A stretch of DNA of 64,000 bases from assembly GCA_030248225.1 (NCBI GenBank), contig JASANE010001461.1:1-64000 (forward strand), in the 5' to 3' direction. The stretch is from Trileptium ribeirensis. Lineage: Eukaryota; Nematoda; Enoplea; Enoplida; Thoracostomopsidae. The position numbers were made by a program, and so were the translations under genes. The notes beneath the pieces were generated by a model. It was not told the origin of the DNA. It did no database searches and saw only the letters and a list, made by a program, of their open reading frames with translations. Positions 47,536 through 59,369 of this stretch are shown piece after piece; positions within the stretch are counted from its first letter, which is position 1; each line of letters opens with the position of its first letter.

Positions 47536-50500
47536 TCAAAATTTTTTATATTTAAGCAAGCATATATTTCAACTCGATTCTGCATAAACAAAATGGTTTT
47601 GAAATGAAAGAACTCTAAACCCGTGATCTAAACCCCCGACAGAACTTGTAAGAACAGCATACAAATAACGAACGCACAAAACCAATTTAAACTTGCATGA
47701 TTTTGGCCATTAGTATATTTGCCTACATAGAGTACATATGTATGATGTATATAAATACGTTGCGTTGGTAATCTTTGATGTGTTGAACCCAGGACTGCCT
47801 ACGGAACGCTCAAGCTATTACATGTATATCTGCATGTATATATAAGCTATAGGTAGGGTGTGTTTTATCTAGACCCAATTAATGATATTAGAAATTGGAG
47901 TTTCCTATTTGCATACACACGCGAAAACTACATTAAAATCCATGCTCACCACTGGCAACACAGGCTCAGATTAATGAGCGTCTCTCAATGGCTGGCGAAT
48001 GCGTATAAGCGATTATTGACTATTTATTTAGCATATATACACAAGCGAACAAAAATAAATAGCGCACAGTTAATGACATTGTCGACGAATAAGTCTTCAT
48101 AATAAGGAATATAAAATACATAATAAAAGGCGTGATAATATGCAATTTTTCGCATGTACATTTAATATACCTGACTGAATAAAGGCTCACAGAAATTTGG
48201 TGTATTACATGTGCAATCCATATATTTATGAAAGTTGTATGTAATGATCAGTGCAACAGCAGAGAAATATATATATATAGAATCTCGTAGCAAGTGGAAA
48301 TCCGGTGATAATTTAAATGTATATTTTTTCTCGAAACAACTGCAATCGAAGTATAAAAGGAGCCAGAGTAGCGTCGTGAACCATTTTGAGTAGGGTTGCA
48401 TAATAGGGGCCAGCAAATTCACACAAAACAGTTGACGGTCAACTGTAGTAAATTTACCACTAGTAGACCGTAATACACCCCCAGGACAGGTCATCCCCCC
48501 AGTCACGAAAATAGATCGCCGCCCCTGAGTTGACCGCCAGTTATTTGAGGAAATTTTTCTAGAGTCCTCATAAAGATAGATGCACCTGCAAAACTTGAAA
48601 TAATACCAAAATATTATTTCATCTCTCCTGCACATAAATAATCTACGTATAAACATCGTTGAATCTGGAAAACAATATTAATAATAACAACAAAATAAAT
48701 CTGCTTTAAGCAGAAATTAATACCCCTGGCTTGCATTAAACGTTCGCCAAACTTAAAACAAAGCGAGCCTAGACTTTGTGTCAGTATGTCGTGTTTTCTC
48801 CGACACTTTTGGATTATATATACCTACTTTCTAAATATAAACATAATATACAAACACAAGAAGAAAGTGCAAGACTAAGACAAGACAAGACATAAAATAT
48901 GTTTACGTATATGTATGAATGTAGATATTAGAAATGCCATTATATAGATTATATTTTACAGCTAAGAAATGGTAGCCAATTATAGTGAGTGTGTGTCAAA
49001 ACAAGAAACTTTAGTAGATGGAACTAATTGTGTATTTCTATTAGCAACCTGTTTTACCTTATGCAACATTCATATAATCACATGCTTTTTGCGACATAAA
49101 ACAAACCCCTTAGCTATATCATACCTGTATATATGCGTAGGAGATAGAGCCATAGCGATCGAACCCATTACGCCACCAATGAGAAATATTACAACATGAG
49201 AATAACAGGGACTACTCTATTAAGAAACATTGGGGAAATCTGGGAAAAAGCAATGGCTATTAAATCGGCGTGTCCAATCCTCCTTCCCGGAACCATTTAC
49301 CTTAACGGAGCAATGACCTATATGTAGTATATATACTTATTAAATAAATACGTTGAAAGTACGTATATATAACAAGTTATTGTTGAACAAGTATTCCCAC
49401 AACATTGCAGGTGAACTGTAGTTTATGAACACGGTTTTAAGCATTCATTTTGTTGACCGCTTCAGAGAAATCGCTTTGCCTATTCGAATTAGACTGGTTT
49501 CCAAAATTGGATATTAAAATTACATCCTATTTTTGGTGTAGCCAATATAGCTGGCGGCTGACGTGGAATGTGTGCTACGCCGTTGTCGATATACAAAGCC
49601 TGAAACTAAGAAGTTCCCTGTGTGAGTTATATATACAATAAGCCTAGGCCTAAGTTGGGTGTGCCGCCCTCCGAATCCCACACTTTAAGCCGTTCTTTTT
49701 CTAACGATATAACGTCCAGCCCATAAAGGTGACATAGGCCTTCGGTGTTATACCGAAAACATCTATTTTTTGAAGCTTATTAAACAACAAATCAACATAA
49801 AGAAATCCGGCCTTTTTATCAACATTTTTGGCAGCAAAATATATATGCTGCTAAAATATGGCTGATATTTCCATTTCATAAATTTAGCACTCATCATGTC
49901 GAGCTCGAAGCACAGACAACAGGATACCAATTATAGCAGGTATACCCGCAACTAATGAGAAACTAACAACGTATATATATGAGAAACTTAATTTAAGCAC
50001 AAGCAGGCGGTAAAGGCAGAGTGTATAATATATGTATTAGAGACAGCAGTCGGGTGAGATCAAATTCGGATCCAGGTATTACCCAACAATGCTATCGCAT
50101 ACCATGTTCTATATGTGGGCAGTAAGTCAATTTTGCGCAATTCCAGTGCAAGATTTGAGGGGTACGGCTGTGGTCAGGGAAAATACTTGTGTAATACATG
50201 TGCTATCAGTTTAAGCACAGCGCCAAATGCACTTGAACGCATATTTTTAAACATCTTCCAGTGTTTTCATTACCAATATTTTGTTTATAGAATATGTTTT
50301 ATGCATATTCGAAGACCGCAGATGGGTCGCGTCTCTAATATATAAGTGTAATCAAAAGACGGATTAATATACCGATATTCGAACATAGAATCGGTGATAA
50401 GATAGATGACCGCAACGTCAAAAAGACGAGACACGATCGACAAATGGAAATCGCTGAATCAATGAATCTGTTGACACACAGCGAAATGGCTTTCACAACA

Positions 50501-50602
50501 GTAATAACCTCGCTCAGCATAAGGAATAAAGCTAAGCGCTTTAGCCAAAGCATATGCTACATTATTTTTCGTAGTCAATTGAGTTAGTTTCACAATACGT
50601 TG
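47536..50602. other. Gene-poor AT-rich region
   Basis: No gene was recognised. The longest frame (48162-48656, minus) has Phe/Tyr/Leu-rich ends and no known domain. The stretch 48370-48545 within it is GC-richer and includes the 17-bp inverted repeat CAGTTGACGGTCAACTG at about 48429, probably a repeat fragment. Confidence 0.5.
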
Positions 50603-50994
50603 TAGAGGTGAAAACGGGCATTTTCCGGTCCGGCCCGTTGAAATCGAGGTCGACATGGCCTGGAGCTGCAAAATTTCTGCCCAATCAGGCCCGCTTGTAA
50701 ACCGGGTGTACGTAAGCTCAATATAAAGGATACAGGCGATAATAAAGATAAAAAATATAATTTGAAGTGAGCCTGAAATTCTTAAAAAGAACCTGATTAT
50801 CGAATTATGTACTAATCATTCGGTTTTTGACTGAACTGAGAACGATGCGAAATTTTTCGTCCGACCCGGTCCGCTGGAAATCGAGGTCGGCCGAGATATA
50901 CATCATTTCGGCCTGGATGTGCAACATACCTGCGCGTTCGTAGCCACGTATCGGGCCGCCCAGTCAGGCCCGCGGGCCGAGATTCTCACCTATG
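50603..50994. mobile_element. 392-bp hAT-type non-autonomous element
   Basis: It is flanked by ATACGTTG (50595-50602) and ATACGTAG (50995-51002), an 8-bp target duplication with one mismatch. The ends are short imperfect inverted repeats (TAGAGGTGAAAA and CATAGGTGAGAA). The GC-rich interior is an internal duplication: GGTCCGGCCCGTTGAAATCG and GGTCCGCTGGAAATCG each begin a half that ends with CAGGCCCGC. It has no coding capacity. Confidence 0.65.
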
Positions 50995-53332
50995 ATACGT
51001 AGTAGTAAACAATTGCTGAAACTTGTAATCAATATAAATATAGTTGAAAAAATCAAACAATAAAACTTTACCATTATTATTACAATAACATTTCATTCGG
51101 AATAAAGTCTGTATAAATAAATCGATCCATCGATCGATTTGAAACATGAATCACCGCCGTATAAATAAACAACACAAATACAGTCAGTCTCAGTCAAATC
51201 AACCACTACTATAGGCTATGCTCAAGTGCTGTAACTTGTAACAAACAACTACTAAATCCACATTTTTTCCAAACAATTTTTGTTATTACACCCGTTTCGT
51301 TCGTCGTACGCTAGGGTTAGTGTTCTCGTTCGCTCCAGTTCGAAATAAAATAGAACTAAATAAAATGTGAAATTTCATATATATCTTTTGTTGTTATTTA
51401 TATATATATATATCAATATACATCACAATTATATATACAATTATATATATATATATATCTTTTGTTGTTATTTATATATATATCAATATACATCACAATT
51501 ATATATACTGAACGTTTGATAATTTATTTATCCTTGGTTAGTATCGCAATAAATAATAACTATATATAATAACCCAACCAACATCACTCAAATCAGAAGC
51601 GGCGTAACTCCCATCCGAAGATATTTTGAATTACCGATCCAAAAATGTTTCTTTTAGAAACAACGGGTTCTTATATGTACAAACTTAACCCAAGGGCTCA
51701 GCAAGAGGAACCTCCAATAGCATCCCTGCATACAACGAATATATAATGCAATTTAACAAAATATTTTCTAAACTTTTGCAATTGGGAAAAACTTTCGTGG
51801 AAAACATATATACAGCAACTGGCTTCTATAATGGTAGCAACGCATCAAAAGTCATAATCCTTTCACACACTCATTCAAGCTGAAAAGCACTATTTTTGCA
51901 TCGATACGCTAGTAAACTTTACCCTAGAGATAAGAGACGTATTTAGTTTAGTATTTTCCCGTGAGTGAAGGCATACACATTGTGACTATAATCTGCCCAC
52001 TACATTGGCTTTACTTTTAACACATTGACGATTGTCATTGCATACACAGTTACTGACAAAAATTTTCTACCGCTCCATCGAATTTCGATTATTGTGTTCC
52101 GGTATAGACAGGGGGCGTAGAAAATTGATGAAAAATTTGTTGCAATTAATTGGCCCAATTAATTGATTGGTCATGATTTTACAAATATTTAATTGGATTG
52201 GATTTGGTTGGATTCTAATTAATTGGACTACGTGCTTGGACGCATAACTAAATGCCAGCGAATAACCGGAACCGAAATTTAACGGAACGGGAACCAGCAA
52301 CCGGAACCGTTCATTTAAACCGGATCCGGAGCCTGGTATTCGAAACTTATATATAGTAAAACAGATGAAGGAAGAAATGAAGGTATAGTGGATTTAAAAT
52401 GTATTAAAAATAACTTTTAGGCTAAACTTAATGTATTGCGATGGCATTATTGCCTTTCTGAAACTAACTTGCTGAGGAAGCTAATAATGTTTATTTATCG
52501 AATAATATTTCGGTTTTTGGACACACAGAGCAAAAGATGTCTTCCACTATACGCCCTTGCGTATAGTGCGTCAAATTCAATGCGCAATGCCCATGGAGCG
52601 TAGAATAAACACTTTCGCCCTGTCTCCAATCGCCTCCCTTTTCTACACATACGTTTGTTACATGTTGTTCTGTAGAAAACTTGAAATTATTGGTTATTTG
52701 CACTCAACCTGGTAACATAAAAGAAGTCACAACTCACAGATGAAAGCATATCACTATGCTTCAACGTTGAATCACGCTCCGACGCTCGTATCGACTTAAA
52801 ACTTTCAAGTCTCAGAGTAATTGTAAAATAAATTGTTGGAAAAAAAACAACAAATATATCACAAGAATGAATTTATATACCTCAGGTTAAACAGCTGAGT
52901 CACTACTGTAAATAAGTTTCAGTGGTTTAAGATGTAACAGAAAGTATGCATTACTACTTCAGATGTTATCAATGTTCAATAAATTACGTATACAGACCAA
53001 AAAACAACATTAGCCCAACGTCGTCTTGGTATAAAGCACAGAATTCCGATTTCTTTTACTGCGTGGCATATCAATACGTGTAGAACCTCAATTCCAAAAT
53101 ATCTAAAAGTTAGTTCATTAGCAAAGAAGGTTCATAATGCGCTAATCCAGTATTTTATGGACGCCTACAGAGCCAGAACTTTACTGGACGCGAATGGCCA
53201 ACAAACATGCATATAAGAAAAGCAAACAATCGGAATATCATGGCAATTGGGCACATGACTCACGATTCCGCATCGGATGACGCGGTGGTCATGTTGCTGA
53301 TTGCATAGCAGTGCCAATCAAACGCAAGACGA
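50995..53332. other. Intergenic, no gene seen
   Basis: This is AT-rich sequence containing the tandem duplication at 51380-51510. Near 52135-52240 a cluster of AATTAATTGG/CCAATTAATT words makes local inverted symmetry. I recognise no gene. Confidence 0.55.
51380..51510 (+). repeat. 74-bp tandem duplication in AT-rich DNA
   Basis: TCTTTTGTTGTTATTTATAT and the following TCAATATACATCACAATTAT occur twice, with starts at 51384 and 51458, separated by TA-rich linkers. Confidence 0.85.
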
Positions 53333-53909
53333 GTTCTTTTCCATTATCCCCCCACAGCCGGCATCTCCCCAAAAATGGTCTGATTCTGGAAATTTTGGTA
53401 TTTTGTAATCCTCGAGACCTCCCCTGATCATTCCGACTAAACATTGAATTTTTAAAATTTTACATTTTTTTCGATATTTTTGGGAACCCAAAATTTTTTT
53501 TTCAAAATTCGATTTTTACTCATCATTCGACGCGGTTTGACGAGCTGAGTGTAATGGTGTTATTTATAACGAGATCAGATAAAAGCATCCGAAGTTATGG
53601 CCAAAACCAGTTCAAATGCTGAGCATCTAAGCCTCCTATATTTTTGGCCATAACTTAGGATCGCGTTAGATATAACACCATTACACTCAGTTCCTCAGGA
53701 CGAGTCGAACGGTAGGTAAAAATCCAATTTTTAAGAAAAAATTTTTGGGTTCCCAAGGGACCCTTGGGACCCAAAAATCTAAGATTTTAAAAATTCGATT
53801 TTTTTGGTCGAAATGATCAGGAGAGGTCTCGACGATCAGAAAAACATCAAAATTTCCAGAATCTGACCATCTTTGGGCAAACGCGGGCTGGGGGATAATG
53901 GAAAAGAAC
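53333..53909. mobile_element. 577-bp foldback MULE-type element
   Basis: It is bounded by a perfect 10-bp direct repeat CGCAAGACGA at 53323-53332 and 53910-53919. The element is nearly all inverted repeat: GTTCTTTTCCATTATCCCCC opens it and its complement closes it, and symmetry continues inward through CTGGAAATTTT, the G/C runs and TGAGTGTAATGGTGTTAT almost to the centre near 53615. Long inverted arms with a 9-10-bp target duplication indicate a non-autonomous Mutator-like foldback element. The arms have diverged by many substitutions. Confidence 0.85.
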
Positions 53910-53919
53910 CGCAAGACGA

Positions 53920-55615
53920 ACGCACATCAGTTGTTCCAAACCCTTATCATTTCCTTTGTCAATAGGAGGAAACAGTATCTTGTCAATCGGAGGAAACAGT
54001 ATCCGTATATTTCTGCTTAAAAATGTTAAATCTTCACTATACCCAAAACAGTGTAACACGACGAAATTAATAAACCCGGAAACGGAAGATTACTTGTTTA
54101 GTTTTTCTCTTAAATCGCTTAGCTAATCCGATATATATAAAATTTTAAAATCATAAACAACAAACGCTTTATTAGCTATGAAGCACCTACTAATCTCAAC
54201 ACAAAAACGATACAATACAGTCAGAAATAGATAAGCTAACACTCAACAAAATTATGAAATTTACTGTATCTATAAATAATAAAACTAGTCAGTCAGCAGT
54301 ATCTACATACATATGTATGACAGAGAATGACTATGACAGTTGTCATTAAAAGTATATATGTCTTCGACGTATATATATGCAGATATTTGTACTTAAAGCA
54401 CAAATAATGTCGCTAACAATATAAAATAAATCTGAAGCATAAGCGCCGCTGTAGTGTATACATAGTCCGATAAATGAAAATAAAACATATACAACCAACC
54501 AGTGTAAAAATTACTAATACTGAAACTGAACAGAATGTACAATGACTCAGTCAGATATATTTATATATATATAACCACGCCCGTATTACAGAATAAACAG
54601 CTCAATATATGAAATAAAACGATGACACACAACAGCAGCAATCAAACAAAACCCAGAAAGACTCACGTCCTCCGAACAATGACACAAGACACGACAACCC
54701 AGAGCCAGCAGCAATGGCAATACCATGACTCAGTTCGATATACTGCTGCATCATATCATAGACCTATACATATTAGTCGTAGTAGACCAGCTAGCAACCA
54801 TATACTATGTGGTATCAAAGGCCGATAGTGGTTGTAATAGCCTTTCTGTCCAACATTGGACAGCGCGACGAGGGCGGGTGAGGCTCAAATGAAAACAGTC
54901 AGGAAGGATTTGTTTGTCAAAAACCGAAGTTGAAGCAAGACGACACCGCGCATCAGCGGCGGCCCATTTATTTCCAATAGCGTGCACGAGCCGCACGACC
55001 ATAAAAGCCAGTTGGTATATTTAAACCTGCTTCCAACTTCGACGTTCATTTTGCATAAGAACAACACAAGGGGAATATTCAATGAGACGCTGTGTTATTA
55101 GAACGATAATTATCTTTCCCGATTACTTCTTTGAACTATTGCTATTATTGTGTTTTAGGATTAAAATAGCCACGAAGAAATCGAGTTTCAGTTTTCTTGC
55201 TATATCCACAAACAACATGGGTTCGGCACTTATTTTTACGTAAAATAAATTTCCCCATTATTCAGATGTGCCGCATTTGGAAGCTGAGCGTTAATTAATT
55301 GTAACCGAACATAGTGACAAGTTGTGACTGATACATTAATAATCTACTCCACAGACCCTTTGACTTTATCATATCCTCAAAGTCCGAGGTCCCAGAGTTT
55401 GGCGTCTGCGGTGCCAGTAAAGGTGTACACAACCTATAGAATGATCCGCGCCTCATCTGGGCAACCCACATATGCCCTATGAGCATGTATGGACTTTATT
55501 TACAACCGCAGTACAATTAACCACCATCTTTTGTTAGTATTCACTAATTTAACATCCGATAAATCAGAATATATACACAACAACTTATGTTTCAGATATT
55601 GTGTTATGTAAATAC
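53920..55615. other. Intergenic, no gene seen
   Basis: No recognisable gene. The segment 55275-55500 shares scattered words with the intron 3 repeat cluster, for example AAAGTCCGAGGTCC against AAAGCCCGAGGTCC near 35298, suggesting another degraded repeat. Confidence 0.5.
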
Positions 55616-56386
55616 TAGTGTTGTACCGGGGCAACAATTCTATCGGGGCTGGGACCGGGGCTAAGCTTGCGCCGGCCGGGGCTTGCCCAAAACTACTATG
55701 TGTTCGAATTTCCAGCGCATATAGAGCATATATACTACATATACATACATGCCGACATGGGGTTGGAGGGAGTAAAATCCTCCCTGGGAATCCGGACCCC
55801 CCACATAGTGAGGCGAATTCATAGGCGAAAACATTTGACAACTATATACAAGGTTGTTAAATTTCGGCTCCGACAAATCGGATATTTCGCCCTTAACGTT
55901 GCTATTGTTGCAGTTGAAGAGATAATGTAATGTGTAATCGAACTGGGTAGACTAATTTTACTGCCACGATTATGTATTATAGTTCAAGTTCCAACCATAT
56001 GACGCGGAAATAAAACATCCCTGATCAAAAATATTTTTATCAAAAGAAAAACCATATCCAAATTTTTCCGTATTCGTAACAATGTCGTTGAAATGTCAAA
56101 AACTCAACACGAATCGTTTTAACATTTTAGCTTATTAGTTTAATAAACTGTACGTTACGAGCTAAAGTTCGTAGTTTCAGGAAGGTGATGTGACATTTTC
56201 ACTGTCCTAGTTAGTGGCAAGCATTATATCTTCAGCTAAAGCTCCAGATTGTTTCAACTGTTCTACTAGTTCGGTACCAAAAATATTTTTTCTGAAATAC
56301 TTGCCCCAGCCCCGGCACCTACATTATACGGGGGCTTCGACGTTGCCCCGGCCCGGGGCTAAATTCGTTGTCCCGGTACATCCCTA
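55616..56386. mobile_element. 771-bp hAT-type non-autonomous element
   Basis: A perfect 8-bp target duplication GTAAATAC flanks it at 55608-55615 and 56387-56394. Terminal inverted repeats begin TAGTGTTGTACCGGGGCAAC on the left and TAGGGATGTACCGGGACAAC as the complement of the right, with three mismatches in 20. Subterminal regions are GC-rich with repeated CCGGGGC words, and the interior is AT-rich. The 8-bp duplication and TAG/CAG-type ends are diagnostic of hAT. No transposase is encoded. Mobilisation by the hAT enzyme at 42608-46234 is possible but unsupported. Confidence 0.88.
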
Positions 56387-56394
56387 GTAAATAC

Positions 56395-59369
56395 ATGCCA
56401 CAGTCTACAATTATTGCAGATTTCATATACGTTAAACATTATATATCTCACACTTGTCCAATTGTTCATATAAACCATTGCATGACTTCCACTAGACCAA
56501 ATAATTTTAAGAAAGTACTTGTTAAAGCAGATTTAATCAAAGTACCTAAAATTTGATCAAAGCCTTTATTCGGACACAAGAGAAGCTGACCCATTTTCTG
56601 ATTCAACTCTTTTGTTCGCATGGTCAGGCACCCGGGAACGATTTTGAGTCCGGGGGCAAGCAATGATAACACATCTGGACAGGCGAGCTAAGATAAAACA
56701 CATATGGGGCAAACTAAGATAAAAATGTGTGAGGGGCTAGGTAAGATAGGCGCCCATAGTGAGTGTAACGGGATTACCCAAGGGTCGATCCCCTTTTTCT
56801 GGCCATACTCAACTCACTACCAAAGGCGCTTGGAAAATTTAGAGAAGATTGACAGAAATTTGGGAAAATGTACGTAAAACTTTCAAATCTGTTGTATTTT
56901 CAGGGTGAGGTTGGGGGGCTGAACAAAGGACGTGTCCCAGCTCGATAGATGGAGGCCGCTTGCCTCGCTGCCCCCCGTTCTCAGGTTCCTGTACCGACTG
57001 AGCGAAGCGTTTTTATTTTCTGTCTGTGACCAAAAAAGTCGATGTCCGTCCGTTCGTTAGTTCGTTCGGTCCGACGGATCTCAAGAACCACTGAACCGAT
57101 TTAAAAAAACTTTTTTGTTTGAAAGACTATCATGTCAGAGTGTGCACCTGATATTTGGGATTAAAAAAATTTGAGTGGTTAATTAGTAATTAGCTAATTA
57201 GTTAAGCTTATGCAGCTAAAACAGAGAATTTTGCAATATTTGTCTTATTTATTGAAATAGAATCGTTTCGATCAAACGATTATAGGGTTTTTTGGGTCGA
57301 AGAATATATTTGAATAATATTTTTACCAATGATAAAGCCCTATGCCCTATGCAATGTAGTTACAAGAACATAAAATTGAGTACATTCGTAATGCAACAGC
57401 CCAAGCTCCGCTCACAAATGTAGTTCCACTACCGACTAGTTTATTGATACTGTGTGAGGATTGTTATATTTTATGTTGTTACTTGTGTAGTGCTGTAAAA
57501 GGGTGTTGTAGTCAGGCTATTGTTTAATCGTTGGGCTCGCAATGACGGACCTATTTCTGGATGCAACTTCCTTCAAACAGCTACTTCCGATGACCGGTAA
57601 TAAACAAACCATAAAGAAATTACGAATATTAAAAACGATTTTCTGAACTACATGGAGGGAAAAACCTCAGAACAATAAATGTGCCCTTGCTCTTGAAGTA
57701 ATAAATGCCTTTACCGACCGTACAAGGAAAAGGCAGCTCACGTTGCACGCTCGGACAACGTGGTCCCTACTGCACTGAGGTAATGGAAAATCCAATTTTT
57801 TATTTTCTATTTCCATGGCAGTAGTGAAGCTTGTATGATAACAACAGCCTGGTTACTGAAAAAATACTTTGGGTTATTTGGCACTTTAGGTATTTTGAAG
57901 AAATACTTTAACAAAAATTCTATTGGTAACATGATCGTGGACTTGCCTGTAGGACAAAACTTTGTTGGGTACGTTTCATTGTTAGGATAAAGTAACAAAT
58001 TTCATTCCTAATGAATGTTTTTAACGTCCATCCAGCAGCCGCACAAAAATCATTTTAGACTAGCTTATAAGTCACATCCATATGTTCCTTCCCGTTTGTT
58101 ACACTACGATTTTTTAATTAACAGCACTTCTAAACCATAAGCTGCCAAACGAAATTGGTCATTGACAATGACAGACAAGGTAAGTGAGGTCTATTATCAG
58201 AAAAAAAGTCTGTTTAACCTCAAACACTGAACCTTAAACAATAGCGAATGCTATATATTTGATACAGCTTTTGTACGATCAAAACCAATTTGTAAACTCT
58301 AAAGTTTTTAATTTACGAAAACCCTGTAGATTCCTTATTCGATATCCAGCTACACATAATACTACAAATAATTATCAAAAATTTAAAAAATGTTTCTAAA
58401 TTCCAGCAATAAGTATTATATAATTTCTTAATTCTATAATTCAGGTCCTCGTATTCAAATTAAGCATCGTAAGCTCGAAACAAGTTGTCGGATACATTTG
58501 AACTATCAGATATCAAAAGCTTCCTTGCTACATATTAAGCGAAAGCACGCTAATAGTTGATACCCGAAATAAAACGCAAATAAGCACAGAAAACACGCAC
58601 ATGCGGTGAGCGAGCGAACTTAGTTTTCAATTCCATTCGTGTAGCGATGTTATGCTACAAGGACAAGCATATCAGCACCAAACAACCACCAACTCATTCC
58701 TTCCAGTATCACGCCGTTGTTGTTGTAGCAAGCCTCCTCTTAACTCAACCATAACCAACGCTGCTATTTATCGTATACATTCGGGAAAGGCTACTGACGA
58801 AGGACATAAAACAAAAACCTATTTTGTCTAAAATGAGACTTTTCTCTTAATGTCGTTCGTTGTCGACTAAAATGCTCTGGGTACACCAATATTACATATC
58901 TTTTTCCGTTTGCCATAATAATATTAATACATTTATCATTAATAATTAATACGAGACGAGACGACAGCTAAAGTCTACTACGACTACTACAACAACCACG
59001 GATACGGGTTCTCTATGTGACACACATACACATTTTAGGATAGAAATAAAATATATATACAATACAATATATATTTATTTCGCTTATTATTATTCAAACC
59101 CACAAATTATGGCATATTTTTTCACTTTTTAGACACATAAAACAAACATACACTGTGCACATAAAGCTGGCAGGAACGTGAGTTTATTAAAAAAAGTGAT
59201 AATATAGCTTTTAAAGTCAGATACCATCTATATAATATAACCTTAGTTTCGTACTTTCCACAATATTGGTTATTGAGGTTACACAAACATTAAGTGTATG
59301 TACAGCGACAAATAATATAATAAACTATATATAGTTTTGATATGCGTCAAATTCGCGTCAGTCATGTAA
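56395..59369. other. Intergenic, no gene seen
   Basis: The stretch 56680-56770 has a triplicated GCTAAGATAAAA-like word. The stretch 56990-57110 (GTCCGTCCGTTCGTTAGTTC followed by CTGAACCGATTT) resembles the edge of a common transposon type. No gene was recognised. Confidence 0.5.

Noticed and set aside
48162..48656. 164-residue minus-strand frame
   Set aside because: Composition is typical of chance translation, with no domain, no homologue recognised and no splice context.
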